A stretch of 64,000 bases of DNA, taken from positions 11,207,001-11,271,000 of the forward strand of contig NC_063283.1 in the NCBI RefSeq assembly GCF_910591885.1, given 5' to 3'. Position 1 is the first letter of the stretch, and each line of letters opens with the position of its first letter. This DNA is from Bombus terrestris. Lineage: Eukaryota > Arthropoda > Insecta > Hymenoptera > Apidae. This document shows positions 27,851 through 40,146 of this stretch, one piece after another. The notes beneath the pieces are model-generated. The model worked only from the letters and a program-made list of their open reading frames with translations. It was not told the origin of the DNA and ran no database searches. The position numbers and the translations under genes are program-made.

Positions 27851-28478
27851 CCCTTTGAGTGCTGACTACTCGCGGCCTATATCGTCCGTACGGACGGCGC
27901 GCGTCTAGCGCTGACGATCGCTGTGGACGGAATACTTTTTCATTAGACTGAACTCTGTTAATTGACTATTCAAAGCGCAAATCGTAATAAGTTATAGTAA
28001 TTCTTTTGCACGAGATTAAATGATTCAAGAGCGAGCGTTATTTTTTAGTTATTTTTAATTATTTATTATAAACATGGAAATTTACAGTTAACTAGAATTT
28101 GGGTAATAAACTAGAAAACAATAAACTAGAAAACTAAATTTAATAAATATAACACAAGTTAATAATTTAGTTGTGTGTGAAAAATTCAGTGCTTGAGAAA
28201 ACTAAAAAAACCAGATGTAGAGTTTTCTTACAAGTGGTGACCACTTCAACAATAACGAGGCACTATTGGCATTTGTTTACTGCTGTAAGGAATGCATTTA
28301 TATTTATTTCACACAAACATGATAGTATCACTTCTGCGTAGGTGTTCGGAAAAATTGAAAAACCCATACATGCGTCCTTAACCCATGCCGGGCACTTACA
28401 GAAAGCGCATATATATGTTCTTAGTCCACACCGTTAGCTTTCGCCAGACACCTATATGCGCCCACAGCACTCAAAGGG
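27851..28478 (+). mobile_element. piggyBac-type MITE E, copy 1
   Basis: A 628-bp element with 14-bp terminal inverted repeats (CCCTTTGAGTGCTG at the left, its reverse complement at the right). It is flanked by TTAA on both sides (27847-27850 and 28479-28482). TTAA targeting and CCC ends are characteristic of the piggyBac superfamily. There is no transposase, so it is a non-autonomous MITE moved in trans. Near the left end it holds a palindrome, cgtccgtacggacg. A nearly identical copy is at 52156-52776. The open frame 28385-28606 begins inside it and is not a gene. Confidence 0.9.
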
Positions 28479-30484
28479 TTAAAGCGAATAGAAGTTCTTG
28501 CACGTCGATTCGGCAGCGGCAGCGGCAGCAACAGCCAACGAAAGTGGAGAAGAAGATGGCGACGCGCGGCAAGGGGTCGCAGAGGCCTGCGGCGAGCAGA
28601 GATTAAATCGTACCATGGTAAAGAGCTAATCTATCCGTCTCTCTGCTCTTTTCTCTTCTGCTTTCTCCTGCGGCTCACTCCTTGTTCCGCCTCATTCTCC
28701 ACCACGCTCTTTTCATCCTTTGTCCCAACCTTTCTCTCTTATCCATCGGGGCTTTCCATCATTTTTCCTTCTTCGTCCTTCGTCCTTTCTTTTCTTCCTG
28801 GAATTGGAAACGTTCGAACCGTTCACGGTGGTCAATCTCCCTTGTACCCTTTTCCACGCGCAGACCTTGTAACAGAAGTCTGCGCTGAATTCCTCGTTTG
28901 GCTGTCGATCAAACGTTCAACTTTTCGTTTTTTCCACTCTTTCTTCCTATCCCTTGCCGAGCTAACCCTGCTTTTTGACACAGTGATTCTCTTTTGTGGT
29001 CGTTTCATAGATTATCCAATGAATAGACAAACGGATTTCAATCGTTTCGTTTTCTTCGTTTCGTGCGATTGCAACGGTGGCGGATTGGTGGACGTTTGTC
29101 TCGACTGACCGAATAACTTGTTTTAAAGTACATAGCTGCGTAGGTGAAGAAGAATTCTCATCGTGTGCAACTTTCTAATTCACGTTGGGAATTCTTTTGG
29201 TAAATGTGTCGAACGAACAATTTCCTACGAATCTACGTCTTAAAATAATTAATACGAAATCACTATTTGCCCAGCTACTTTATTTTAAATTATTATCTAT
29301 AGTCGTTAAATCGAAACAGAAGATATTGTATGATTTATATGAAGATCTAACCTGATAAGGAAATATATTTTCACAAAATAATCAATGAAACATCGTCGAA
29401 ATTTTTTTCTTCCGCATGATGGACACTAATTTTCAGTTTCTACATTTTAATTAACATTTTAAAGAATTCTTTCGGTTAATTGGACAAATTATAACGATAT
29501 TTTCAACCTTTTCATTAAATTTATTATACTGATCGAACTACTTTTCAATTCTTCATAAAAGGTCATTTATAAAAATTCGAATAAGTTGTCTGTTATACAA
29601 TAATTCAAAGTATGCAATTTATTATTAGTCAACTCGTACAGAATAGAAAATAGTGTTTTAAAGATCTTTTTGCCAGCAGATAACAATTTCCGTAATATAT
29701 TGAGAAATCTGTTCCTTATTGTATCTAAACAAGCTTTCTTTCTCCCGTGAGGAATCGATCTGTAAAAATTAAAGTATATTACCTATCTACGGCAATTAGA
29801 AACTTGCAACGACTTCATAGTTGAAAATTATCAGCTCTACAAGTCTCTCCACCTCTAGAATCTTTAACGATTATTTTTCCCAGAGATAATAATTTTTATG
29901 TTTGTTACTTCCAATCGTCAATTTTGCGAAGAATTGAATGGCAAAGATTAAACGAATGAGCATAACAATTTTTACAGCCTCTATCCTTTCGTTCCAGGGA
30001 GATTTTTCTCAAGTCTTTCCTTCCCCCTCGAATAAATCTCGCTAGTGGAAAAAGCTACACTTTAACCGACGAGGATTTCCATAACCTGGACGAAAGGTCG
30101 TCCAACAATGTTTCAGATAACTCCTTCAGCTTCCACTTTTCCTTAATTAATTAACTTTCTTAGCCCTGGTACCCATCGACGATTTCTAACGAACAATTCT
30201 ACGCGTGTGTCTCGATTATATTTACATATCTTTCTTAATTCCCTTCGTTCGCGTTACCAGTTATTTCTTTGGTCGCGGCTGCTGAAATGTCAGCAATGCG
30301 TTTCGAGAACCGACAAGCAAACGAAGGTCGCAAATAAGAATTTCAGCCCCTCGTCTCCGAGAACAAATGTTAAGAATTTCACTATTCCTATTTTTCTGCA
30401 ATTTCTCAACTGTAAGATCGCGACAGAGTTTGATTTCCCCTCGATGGAATTATTCGATGACTCTACCGTTTTTTTTATTATATA
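28479..30484. other. Unassigned DNA, GC-rich start
   Basis: The first ~140 bp after the MITE (28484-28620) are GC-rich with CAG/CGG units and an AAGATGG start context opening a 16-codon frame. From 28630 to 28960 the plus strand is pyrimidine-rich. The remainder is AT-rich and featureless. No gene is recognised. Confidence 0.45.
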
Positions 30485-31483
30485 TGTCGGAGATGAAAGG
30501 ACACCGGAACCTTCCCTTTGGAACTTTGGGAAAATCCCTTAACACTGTAATCTAGATTCTACCATAGCCGTAATTAAGCAATTGTCGTTATTCAATCCGA
30601 TTGTATTTGTTCGAGATTTGTGATAATAACATTGGGCTCGAGGCGACAATCAGTCGCTGAACGTAGCCGCGGTCAAGGGATGAACGTTTTGTCTAATAAA
30701 GGTATAAAGTAATAGTATAGCTCTCCTTAAAAAGAAATAGTTGTAGCGGTACTCGACAGTAAACATTCCAACGGTTTCTGTCCCGTAGCTCGCCATACAC
30801 AGACTCTATTCTTCGGGTAAGATGATTACCAAATATCGACGCATCTCCACAGTACATGTTCAGTTAGCCTGAGGACCCCTTACAAATCTCAAGATTTAGT
30901 TAAATAAAGTCCTTCAAACAGACAAACAGTCTTTGTCTTAACTACGGGAAGATAGAGGAAATCTATTTTTTAACGAATGACGCTTCCCGCTAGCAACTTT
31001 CCCTCAAGGGCAGGTAGCATTCTTTGCTAACCACCAACATGGAAATTGACTAATTAATAGCAACGTCAATTTCCTTCACTTTCCGAACGAAGGCTTTTCT
31101 CCACGAATCCGATGATCTCGTGCCCTTAGACACACACTCCATCATAGTTTTCCTCTACACCGTGACGGAGACGCACTCTCTCGTGCGAGTTGATCAACGA
31201 TTTAAGTAACGTTTTTACAAGGAGTGATTACTCCACGTTGTAACATAGAGTCGAATTTATATTTTGACGAAAAGTAAATTTGCTATCCTGTTGACCGCGG
31301 ATTCGTTATTAAACCTAGGATCATTGTCATTAGCATCTCGAGTATCTAATTACCACGGTTGTCAAATTCTGTAATAATCATATTTGCACTAGTCAATATC
31401 TTCTCTATTGCAAAACAACAATGTCTAATCCAAACGAAGATTCGTTTTACGCCCCTAACCCTAATCATAATGTGAACCCGACA
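30485..31483 (+). mobile_element. Solo LTR, family A
   Basis: A 999-bp segment with TGTCGG and CCGACA ends that aligns throughout with the LTRs at 36515 and 41422, more diverged than the copy at 1819. It is flanked by tata on the left and tatata on the right, again a TATA target. No coding region adjoins it, so it is a solo LTR. Its right flank is shared with the next solo LTR, which starts six bases later. Confidence 0.88.
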
Positions 31484-31489
31484 TATATA

Positions 31490-31907
31490 TGTAGTATCTA
31501 AATGGGTCTTAGAGGAAAGGACAAGTAATGATGTTTTGGTTTAACAAATGATATTCAAAACAAGGAACTGATTACAATATTGTCGCACGTCTTATTCTCA
31601 TACTCGGCTCTCGACTTCCCGATTCACACTGTCCAGCTTCTGTACTCGCTCACTCTCGCTTCTCAACTAACACTGTGTTATTTCCCAACTAACTAATACC
31701 CCATGGGCTAGTATTCCTTTGTCTTTTCTTAGCCCCACTACGCATGTGTTCTGCGAAGACCCGTGGCCAGGATTACGTGGGCCTTTTCTACGAAACTACT
31801 CACTTGAAAGGACCGACGACACATTAATGGACCTGACGAAGCCGCGGCTCTCGCGACATTGTTTATGGTTCGGCCGATATCTTAGGCCTTTTGCCCACGA
31901 TACTACA
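31490..31907 (+). mobile_element. Solo LTR, family B, shortened
   Basis: A 418-bp copy of the repeat at 7831-8606, beginning TGTAGTATC and ending GATACTACA. It lacks about 340 bp of the middle of the longer copy, although both outer parts match well. Flanks are tata on both sides. It lies only 6 bp from a family A solo LTR, so two different LTR families inserted in one short AT tract. Confidence 0.8.
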
Positions 31908-34900
31908 TATATAATAAATATTAAATACTTCTTATAATAGTGGATAATTATTTGTGAAGACTACGCGAAAGCGATACATTGTAAATGAATTATCGTGTTC
32001 TTTGCTTACTATTATTATGTATATATACAGGAGAATGAAATCATTTAGTATCTCATGAAATAGTACTCTCTTTAGTCTTTCATTTTCATAATATGGAAAT
32101 GTTTCAGCTTACATGTCGATTCGATATTCGCTGAATAATTTCAAAGCTGAATGAAACGTTCGTTCAATATTCAGCCATAGCTTCGTAATTCTGCTTAGCA
32201 CGCGCGTTCCAACAGTATTCACTTGACAACTTGAAGTTTTCCAACGCACAAATTCCCTCAACTCTCTTGTATTATTTGCAGTTTAATCATCTTTCTACAT
32301 ATATATTCATACGATATTGCACAATTTCAAACCAATAACATCGTCGTATTGACTAAAATTTATATACTAAAATTCCACACGATGAAAAAAATGAAAGTTA
32401 GGAAGGTTTATTTTAAGAAGTTTCAAGGACTTTCAATTTTAAAGAGGATCTTTTCCCTCCGACACTTACACAAAAAATTCTACTTTGCATCCTTGTACCA
32501 TCCTTATCGGAAGGAATCGAAACCAACCGCTTTTTTTCACACAGCAGATTTTCTTTGTAAAAATGCTAACACGAAGTACTTATCGGAAATTCATAGATCT
32601 ACAGGCTATCTATCATTATCGTCGCAACTAAAACAACAAAAAAAATGAAATATACCCTTGTAAACTAAGGTCTACAATAAACTGATGGATGCTATTACAA
32701 GATTCCTAACTAAAAGAAAAAGAAATAATAATAATAAATAGTATCCAAAAGCCTGAAATCTCTCCGAACCAAATAGTCGAATGTTCATTGTCGATCCACA
32801 AACTTATCTGCTACGAAACAAAATTTTTCAACCGGAAGAAAATTAGTTATTACTGTATATTCTACCATTCTTAGTCTACCATAGGATTCCCTATACTCTA
32901 AAACTCTACTCTCAAATCTTTCTCAAACATTCGTGTCGAACAAAAGACTTCGGCATCGTAAAGATCCCACCTTCGGTCGCCAGCCCCTTTACCATCCACG
33001 TAATCCATACATGATTAGGCCGATGAAAATGCCGGCGGAAGGTTGTATTCGTACGAAGGCTACCAACTCTTGCTAGCGGACAAAAACATCGTTGGGTCAC
33101 CGCGGGGGCGGCGACTCGAAACCGAGGGGTGGAGGCTTTGGCCGTGACGAACGACGAGGATTTCGAAGCGAAGCACTCGTCTGGGTTGGGCAAACTGACC
33201 CAGATAGGTGAATAGTAAATGCTCCCTCTACACTCCAGCCAGCAACCTCCGTTTTGCGGAAAATATCTATTCCCCCGTTCCTACTCTCTCGGACACTGTA
33301 CCAGACTTTCGTCGCATTGCTCCGCTTCCAACCCTTGCCAGTGAATGGACAATACAATTTCGAAATATGAATCAACGCGAGGGGATGGCCAGCCCTGTTT
33401 ACAACCACTCCGAGGCAACGTCAAAGGATGAAAATGTATCAGTCAGTCGATGGACGGCAGAAAGGGAAAAGTTGCAGTAGTACTTTTTATTTATTCCATT
33501 CCTATTTTTTTCTCTCGTTAATCCTTGTAATAGAGTTTATTGCTTTTTTCCTTTCCTTTAATTTTGCTCGCGGACGTTTGTACATAATTTTTTCACGATT
33601 ACTAGGAACATTTGCAGATGAACCATGGACGAATTTTTTGGTGTCATCTTTTTTTTAATCATCGTGGAGTGATTATTGTTCTTTTTTCCTTTCCTTCTTT
33701 ATTTATTTATTTATTAATTTACTTATATATTTAATTGTTGAAAAGCTTGCATTCTTTTTTAGGCCGTTGCGTTGGTGGTTAGTAGGAAAATGATAGGGAG
33801 AATTGATTCGTTACTTTTATCGGAAAATTGTGGCTTCTTTCGGAAACAGTGTCGGTTGTTTGCGAATGAAGAAAGCAAAGAAAGCAAACTGGTGCGATAA
33901 ACATACCAGTGGATATTTTATAAAATGTAATCAGGATATAAACAGCGTAAGTAAACAAGTGATGTAAAGTAAAGGAACAATGTGAATAAACAAGGTAGGA
34001 TGTCAACAACAAGCAAATCAACGTTGTAAGCAAACAATTTGAACCTTGAACTATATAAACTAGTACAGCTAGAACTATAAATAAACTGGTAGGCAAATAA
34101 GTAAATTAATAGGTGGCGTAGGATATAATAATTGCAATTTCATAGAAATTTTCTATCATTTAAAGCAAACGTATGTAGACGCGCAAACCAATTCCAAGAA
34201 CCATAGAAAAATTTCTATCGAACTACGTGCCCGCTACTGGGGGAAGATTCGCCCAAGGTTTGTGCCGAAAATGTTATACCAAAGTATTTTTCCAAGTATA
34301 GCGCGATTTTCTAAAACGCATCCTTCGGTGGAACGCTCCAATGCGAAAGTATTTTATCGCTTTTATACAGAACTCGAAGATTTATCTAAGAGAACCGAAG
34401 AATCAGTTAGGGAGTCAGAGACGGGCGCAAAAAGCGGGGACAACGCGCTCGGTTCTCGTTTATTCAAATTAATTGTGCCGGAACACACCGCGATCGCTTA
34501 TCCCATCGAAACGAATTGTTATTTTGTTAAGCTTAGCCAAAGGTAGAGAAGCTCGATTATTTCGTCTCGATGAATTTCAATGTTTGCCTCGTTCTGGACC
34601 AACGAGATTATTAACATCCAGCTCTCCGTAGAGAACGTGCTAATTCTCATGGAAATTTTCGTGAAACGAAGAGAATTGCTTTAACAAATGCTAAATGGAA
34701 TCTTTGTTTGCACGATGTCTTATTTTGCTCATCTTTTCCCGACGAAAAACGGCATTTTAAATCGTCGATTTAATCGTGTCCTCGTTCTCACTCTACTCAC
34801 CACTACTATCTTACCTTTAGCTTTGCACTGCCTCTGTCTCGCTACTTTCGTTTCATTCCCCCATCTTTTTGCGACGAAGAGTCGTCGACGATCCGCAAGT

Positions 34901-34990
34901 CCGCAAATCCGCAAATTTCATCGACCGCAATGTATCAAGTCTCCTCGTTCGCGGAATCCAGAATAGCAATTAAGGATTCCATTCTTAGAT

Positions 34991-35090
34991 TCCGTCGTAG
35001 TCTGTCGTTGTCTGTCGTTGTCTGTCGTTGTCTGTCGTTGTCTGCCGTTGTCTGCCGTTGTCTGTCATTGTCTGCCGTTCTCTGTCGTGC
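34991..35090. repeat. 10-bp minisatellite, about 10 units
   Basis: Ten consecutive units of a 10-bp repeat, consensus TCTGTCGTTG, with variants at the third to sixth and terminal positions. The period is exact and there are no spacers, so it is a tandem array and not a CRISPR. The minus-strand frame 34935-35117 simply translates it as repeated TDNDRQ-like residues. Confidence 0.95.
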
Positions 35091-36252
35091 ATGCAGCATC
35101 GCATAGCATCGCGCCACCGCAATGACCGCTATGCAGGACTGCTATGTAACCCCACGAGAATCAGCATGTGATCGCGCGCGCGTGCAATGCACCATCGCGG
35201 CAGGCATCCTGTTCTACCACTGTTTACGTGGAATTCGTGTTGGTTCTCTCAAAAATTGAGGCCAACAACAATTGCAAAGATATTTGCACGTTCATAACTA
35301 AATTTGAAATTGCCAGTTTCTAGAATTTGTTAATAACATCGTGTATCGTTTATTATCATTTTATCGTCACAATTGGATTAATATTTATGTTTGAAATCTC
35401 TTATAGTTGTCTTACAATTTCATGAAATAGCACTCGTTTTTCGCCAACATCTATCAACACATTTGCAGCTAAATTCAAAAATTGTTTATTTCTGCAATTA
35501 AGAGGGCGCGGACAGTTTAATTTCAACTGCTCCGTACTCGTATTTTGTAGTTTTGGTAAGAATTATTATTCATGACATAAAAACGGCACAACAACTGACA
35601 TCCAACACAAACGTTTCATTCTTTTTGACGATGTCTTGTTGTCAGGATAATTTACCATTGCATTAATTCTACCGCGTACCAAGCGTTCAGCCGATTATTT
35701 TCGATCGAAACAATTTTCTTCTCTTCTCTACTTATTTTTCCGCCGATTTTTCCAACAATCCTTACATAAAATTATCACCGTAACTTGAGTAGAAAATAAT
35801 TTAACCAAATCACTTGCTACAAATAATCTGCCGTGCCGTTATAACTCGATTTTTCCACTCAACTACTTCCTTCGTCCGAACAACGTTTCCAAAGACCTTG
35901 AAGATTGCCGAAATTGCCACAGGGGAATAGAAGGTTCATAGTCGGACATCGTTGACAATCAGATGACGAAATGCCCGAGCAAAGTCATGCTTTTCTCACG
36001 TACGATTAAACGGTGTCAAGAGTAGTTCACGTCGACGTTTCCTTTCCATTCGTTCTGCACTTGGTTCGATGACTTTCATTCGACGAAAGATATTTCAACG
36101 GGATACACGACGACTGGTACCTGGTACCGTACTCTGCACGCCAGGAACACGTAGTAAACCAAATCCAGATAGTCCAGATAGCCCAGATAGGTAATTAGCT
36201 GGCTAAGCACTAGAGTACTCGGTACACGAGGATCCTTGAAACAGAATGTAGC

Positions 36253-36447
36253 TTGGAAGTGAAGAAGCGTACGATGGCCCGCGAGCAGGCGGAAGCAGGG
36301 ACAAGTAGAACGGTAGTCTGCCTGCGGCATGGCAGTGCCGTGACTAATCTGGATCTGTGGCTGAACAAGTGCCACTTAACTAGCCTTCGTCCGGGAGTTG
36401 CCATCACTCAACGGCCACTGTGCGCCCCTACGACCTCCTTAACATAA
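36253..36447 (+). other. GC-rich block with a 64-codon frame
   Basis: The block 36230-36440 is noticeably richer in G+C than its surroundings and carries a plus-strand frame whose first good ATG is at about 36274 (cgATGGCCC). I recognise no domain, signal peptide or splice sites. It ends just before the AT tract that received the gypsy element. It could be part of an old repeat or an unrecognised exon; I cannot tell. Confidence 0.2.
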
Positions 36448-36514
36448 TATACATATAAATTACATATATATATATAAGCTATTCGACGCCTATTTCTATA
36501 TATATATATATATA

Positions 36515-37484
36515 TGTCGGAGATGAAAGAACGCCGGAGCTCCTCCTTGGATTCGCGGGAATACCGCAACTCTGTAACTTGGATTAAACAAATGCCGCTC
36601 CGATTGTTCGAGATTTATGATCATGAGCTTGGGCTCGAGGCGACAATCAGTCGCCGAACGTAGCCGCGGTCAAAGGGATGAACGTTTTATCTAACAAAGG
36701 CACAGAGTAACTCTATTCCTCTCCTTAAAAGAAATAGTCGTAGCGACACGTGGCAGTAAATACTTCAATAGTTTCTATCCCGCGGCCCGCCACACGCAGA
36801 TTTCGTCCTCCGAGTAAGATGATCGCCGGGTGTCGGCATGCCTTTGTGGCGTATGTTTAGCTAACGTGAGGACCCGCTATAGATCTTAAGATTTAGTCAA
36901 GCGAAGTCCGTCAAATAGACTTTGTTGCAACTACGGGAAGATAGGAGAAACCTATCCTCCACGAGCGTTGCCCCCCGTCAACAACCTCCCCTCAAGGGCG
37001 GCCAGCATCTCTTTCAAAACGCCGATATGGAGATCGACCAATTAGCAATAGCGCTAATTTCCCTCACCTTTGGAACGAAAGCTTTCTTTGACGAATCCGA
37101 GGATCTCATGTCCTTAGACCCACCCATTATAGTTTTCCTCGACGGCATCGTCGAGACGGAGAGTCACTCTCCGGTACGATCTCGACGACGATTCAAGTAA
37201 CTCTCGGATACGTAGTGATTGCCCCACGCATTAACATTGAGTACAACTTAGACGCTAAAGAAGAGTAGAGTTCGTCATCCCGTTGACCGTGGATTCGTTA
37301 TTGAGCCTAGGATCATTGTCATTAGCTTCTCGAGTATCAATTTATCGCGATTACTTGTCCAATTCCAACATGGTCATGTTTGCACTAGTAAATATCTCCT
37401 CTATTGCATAGTGATCACGTCTAGTGTCAATAGGAATTCGTTTACGCCCTTAACCCTAACTCTAATCGTAACGCCAACCCGACA
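36515..37484 (+). repeat. 5' LTR of the gypsy element (family A)
   Basis: 970 bp, TGTCGG...CCGACA. Base-by-base reading against 41422-42391 showed no mismatch. It would hold promoter and polyadenylation signals of the element, but I cannot place them with confidence. A 92-codon open frame at 36922-37200 starts at TTG and recurs in the 3' LTR because the LTRs are duplicates. Confidence 0.95.
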
Positions 37485-37667
37485 TCAGAAGTGGGATCAG
37501 TGCCGATTATAACAGTGTTAGAACTTACGACCATCGTGCGCGAGTAACCCAGTCGCTAGTGCAAAATCGAGTGTGAAACCTAACAAGTTTTCGCTACCAC
37601 GTTTTAACCCTTAAAATCGCACGTTCCGACCCCGCTGCACGGGGCGCAACTGTCAACCTGATTATGA
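37485..37667 (+). other. Leader of the gypsy element, possible primer-binding site
   Basis: The sequence just inside the 5' LTR begins tcagaagtgggatcag, where a tRNA primer-binding site is expected. I cannot assign the tRNA. Less than 200 bp separate it from the first pol-like sequence, whereas gypsy elements normally have a gag gene of over 1 kb here. The gag region is therefore deleted or beyond recognition. Confidence 0.5.
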
Positions 37668-38255
37668 AAGAAAACCATAATTTCAATAACGAGTGGCGAG
37701 TCGACTTCTACGTACTGGAAGCATCATCGGGTAGATCAAGTCATCTGGGTGAGTCGTTTCCATTTTACTCGGATTCGGGAGCCGAGCGTTCACTAATTAA
37801 AGAGTCCGTGGCCTCGAGATTTCTGGCAAAAGAATGACTGACATATTAGTAATGCGAGGGGCAGGAAATACTTGTATTAAACATACGCCTCCCATTTGTT
37901 CATCGTGTGTATTAATGATTTTTACATCGAAGATAATTTCTCATGTCCTTGCTGATAGTTATCTAAAATATGATATCGCGATTAGTTGTGGAACTCTAAG
38001 TCTGGGTTTTGACGTAACATTACACAAAATAGCCTCGCTATGTGTAAAACAAAAATAATTAATGTCTGTAATGAAACCACTGCAAACGAGATTGTCGTTA
38101 ATGAAGCTGAAACTGATGTACATGGTAATAATAAAAGTCGATCAATTTCTCTTCTCGACAAATTCAAAGATTCATTCGTTACGGATTCCCTACGTATTCG
38201 CGTAAATACAGGCTGGTTAGAAATACGATTAATTGATCCTAACATCACCGTATGA
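37668..38255 (+). pseudogene. Gypsy protease and start of pol, broken
   Basis: The frame holding FYSDSGAERS (aspartic protease D-S-G motif, codons at 37772-37780) stops at 37835. The rest of the protease and its linker to the reverse transcriptase continue in other frames at 37834-38058 and 38040-38255. The retroviral-type aspartic protease would cut the Gag-Pol polyprotein. At least two frame changes make this copy non-functional. Assignment rests on the motif and its place upstream of the reverse transcriptase. Confidence 0.7.
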
Positions 38256-39411
38256 GGAAGTCCTTATAGATTTAGTGAGGAGGACCGAAGAGCGGTACGT
38301 GAGAAAATAAGCGTTTTAATTAAAGCAAAGAACATAAGGCCTAGTAATTCGCCATTCGCGAGCCCTACGTAACTCGTGAAGAGGAAAGCGGCTCAGATAT
38401 ATTACGAGTGGATCCCCGAGAACTAAATCCAAGTACCGTCGCGGATCGGTACCCTTTACTCCTTATTGCGGATCAAGTCGCGAGATTGCAAGAGGCGAGA
38501 TATTTTATTAGCCTGGATATGGCCAGCGGGTTTCACCAAATTCCTACTTATCCTAATTCAGCGGAGTATACAGCGTTCGTTACTCCCGACAGACAATATG
38601 AGTAGATAACGATGCCGTTTGAACTGAAAAAATTGCGCCGTCCGTCTTTCGGAGGGCCATTCGCAAGGCCCTAGGCAACCTCGCTCATTCGTACGTTGTT
38701 ATTTATTTCGATAACGTTCTAATTATTGCCGACTCGATAGATCAAGCTTTAGGAAGATTGAACACCGTATTAGATACCCTCGTAAAAGCAGGATTCTCTG
38801 TTAACATTGCGAACTGTTCTTTTCTAAAGACATCGGTGCTCTATTTGAGATACGTAATTCATAACGAAGAAGTTCGTCCGAACCCGGGTAAAATACACAC
38901 CTTAAGCTCTTTACCTGTGCCAACAGCCGTCACACAGTCCAGGCAGTTCATAGGGTTAGCTTCGTACTTCCGAAAGTTCATCCCTAAATTCTCACAGGTG
39001 ATGAAACCCCTGTATGCGCTCATCTCAAATAACAGAAATATAACTTGGACAGATAGGCACGAGAAAATAAGACAACAGGCAGTTTCCGCCCTGACCGACG
39101 CGCCGGTGTTAATGATATTCGACCCCAATTACCCGATAGAACTACATACTGACGCTAGCTCGGAGAGTTACGGGGCGATTTTGACGCATCAAGTCGAAGG
39201 TAAAGGCAAAGCAATAGAGTATTACAGCAAAAGAACTACCCTCGCAGAATCTAGGTATAATTCCTACGAACTAGAGACGTTAGCAGTCGTAAACGCAGTC
39301 GAGCGTTTCCGTCACTATCTACATGGATGGGAATTTCTTGTCGTCACGGATTGCGACTCGTCGAAAGCGTCGAGTAATAAAGTACATTTAAATGACAGGG
39401 ACCATCGGTGA
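38256..39411 (+). pseudogene. Gypsy reverse transcriptase and RNase H, broken
   Basis: Reverse transcriptase fragments run from IRPSNSPFASP (stop at 38370) through DPRELNPSTV and ISLDMASGFHQIP (38408-38605) to a third frame with YFDNVLII (38704-38724), LASYFRKFI and the connection domain. The usual YxDD is here Y-F-D-N, so the second catalytic Asp codon reads Asn. RNase H follows with HTDASSESYGA, the ELET helix and VVTDC, which carry its D, E and D residues. A TGA at 39409 ends the frame, and the same frame continues after it. Together these would copy the element's RNA into DNA, but this copy cannot. Confidence 0.9.
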
Positions 39412-40146
39412 TGGGCCTACTTGCAGACTTTTGTTTTTGACATTATGTATCTGGAAAGTAAACGGACAGCCCACGTAGATTTCTTCTCGCGAAACCCCGT
39501 AGATTTAGACCACCGTAAAATTGATAAAATTGCGGAGAAAGAAATCAATCTGGCCGAAATATCGGAATACTGGCTACTAGTCGAACAACGTCGTGATTCT
39601 CAAACCTTGGGAATCGTCAAGAAATTGCAAAACGATGAGCTCGCGGAAGACATCGCGAATACATACGAATTACGGTCCGATACTCTTTACCGTAGGATAC
39701 AAAGAAAAGGCAGGACTCTCTGTTTACCTATAGTCCTAAGAGGTTTTAGATAGTCTGTTATTAACCATGTGCACCAGTCAATTATGCACTTGGGTTGGGA
39801 GAAAACGCTCGAGAGACTGTACGAGTATTACTGGTTCGAAGGGATGGCGAAGTACGTTCGCCGATTCATTGAGAACTGTCATGCTTGTCAAGTTTCGAAA
39901 GCTAGTTCAGGTAAGATACAAGCCGAACTACATCCTATACCTAAGACCAGCATACCCTGGCATACGGTCCACATGGACATAACAGGCAAGTTGAGTGGTA
40001 AAAGCGATTCAAAGGAGTACGTCATTGTTTTGATCGATGTGTTCACTAAATTCGTATACCTGCATCGTACTCGTAAGATAGATTTCCGTAACACCATTAA
40101 AGCGCTTAAACCCGCTATATTTTATTCGGAAGTCCCTGCCGGATAG
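39412..40146 (+). pseudogene. Gypsy integrase, zinc domain and core, interrupted
   Basis: In the same frame as the RNase H segment. An N-terminal linker is followed by a TAG at 39751, then the HHCC zinc-binding region (HQSIMHLGW with ENCHACQ) and the start of the catalytic core (VHMDITGKL, first Asp of the D,D-35-E triad). Paired stops at 40144 and a frame change follow. The integrase would insert the cDNA into the host genome; its family's target choice may explain the (TA)n sites of all copies in this window. Confidence 0.88.

Larger units (their letters stand above)
31908..36514. other. Unassigned DNA upstream of the gypsy element
   Basis: No gene recognised. It holds a GC-richer patch with Arg/Gly-rich frames at 33050-33210, a 10-bp minisatellite at 34991-35090, and a GC-richer block at 36230-36440. 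The frames at 32349-32648 and 34262-34546 show no motif. The right edge is an AT-repeat tract (36497-36514) that served as the insertion target of the next element. Confidence 0.5.

Noticed and set aside
28385..28606. 73-codon frame starting in MITE E, with a related frame at 63602-63787 (minus)
   Set aside because: It runs across the terminal inverted repeat into flanking DNA, so the shared part is only MITE sequence.
33097..33210. Arg/Gly-rich frames suggestive of an RGG-box protein
   Set aside because: The frame is short, bounded by stops, lacks splice sites and results from a local GC-rich run.
34935..35117. CRISPR-like regular repeats and a repetitive TDNDRQ peptide
   Set aside because: The 10-bp units have no spacers and the context is eukaryotic; it is a plain tandem array.
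36922..37200. 92-codon open frame in LTR family A, also at 41829-42107 and as 88 codons at 2226-2492
   Set aside because: It starts at TTG and the first ATG is well inside. Its repetition merely reflects LTR duplication, and the copy at 30485 does not keep it open. No domain is recognised.
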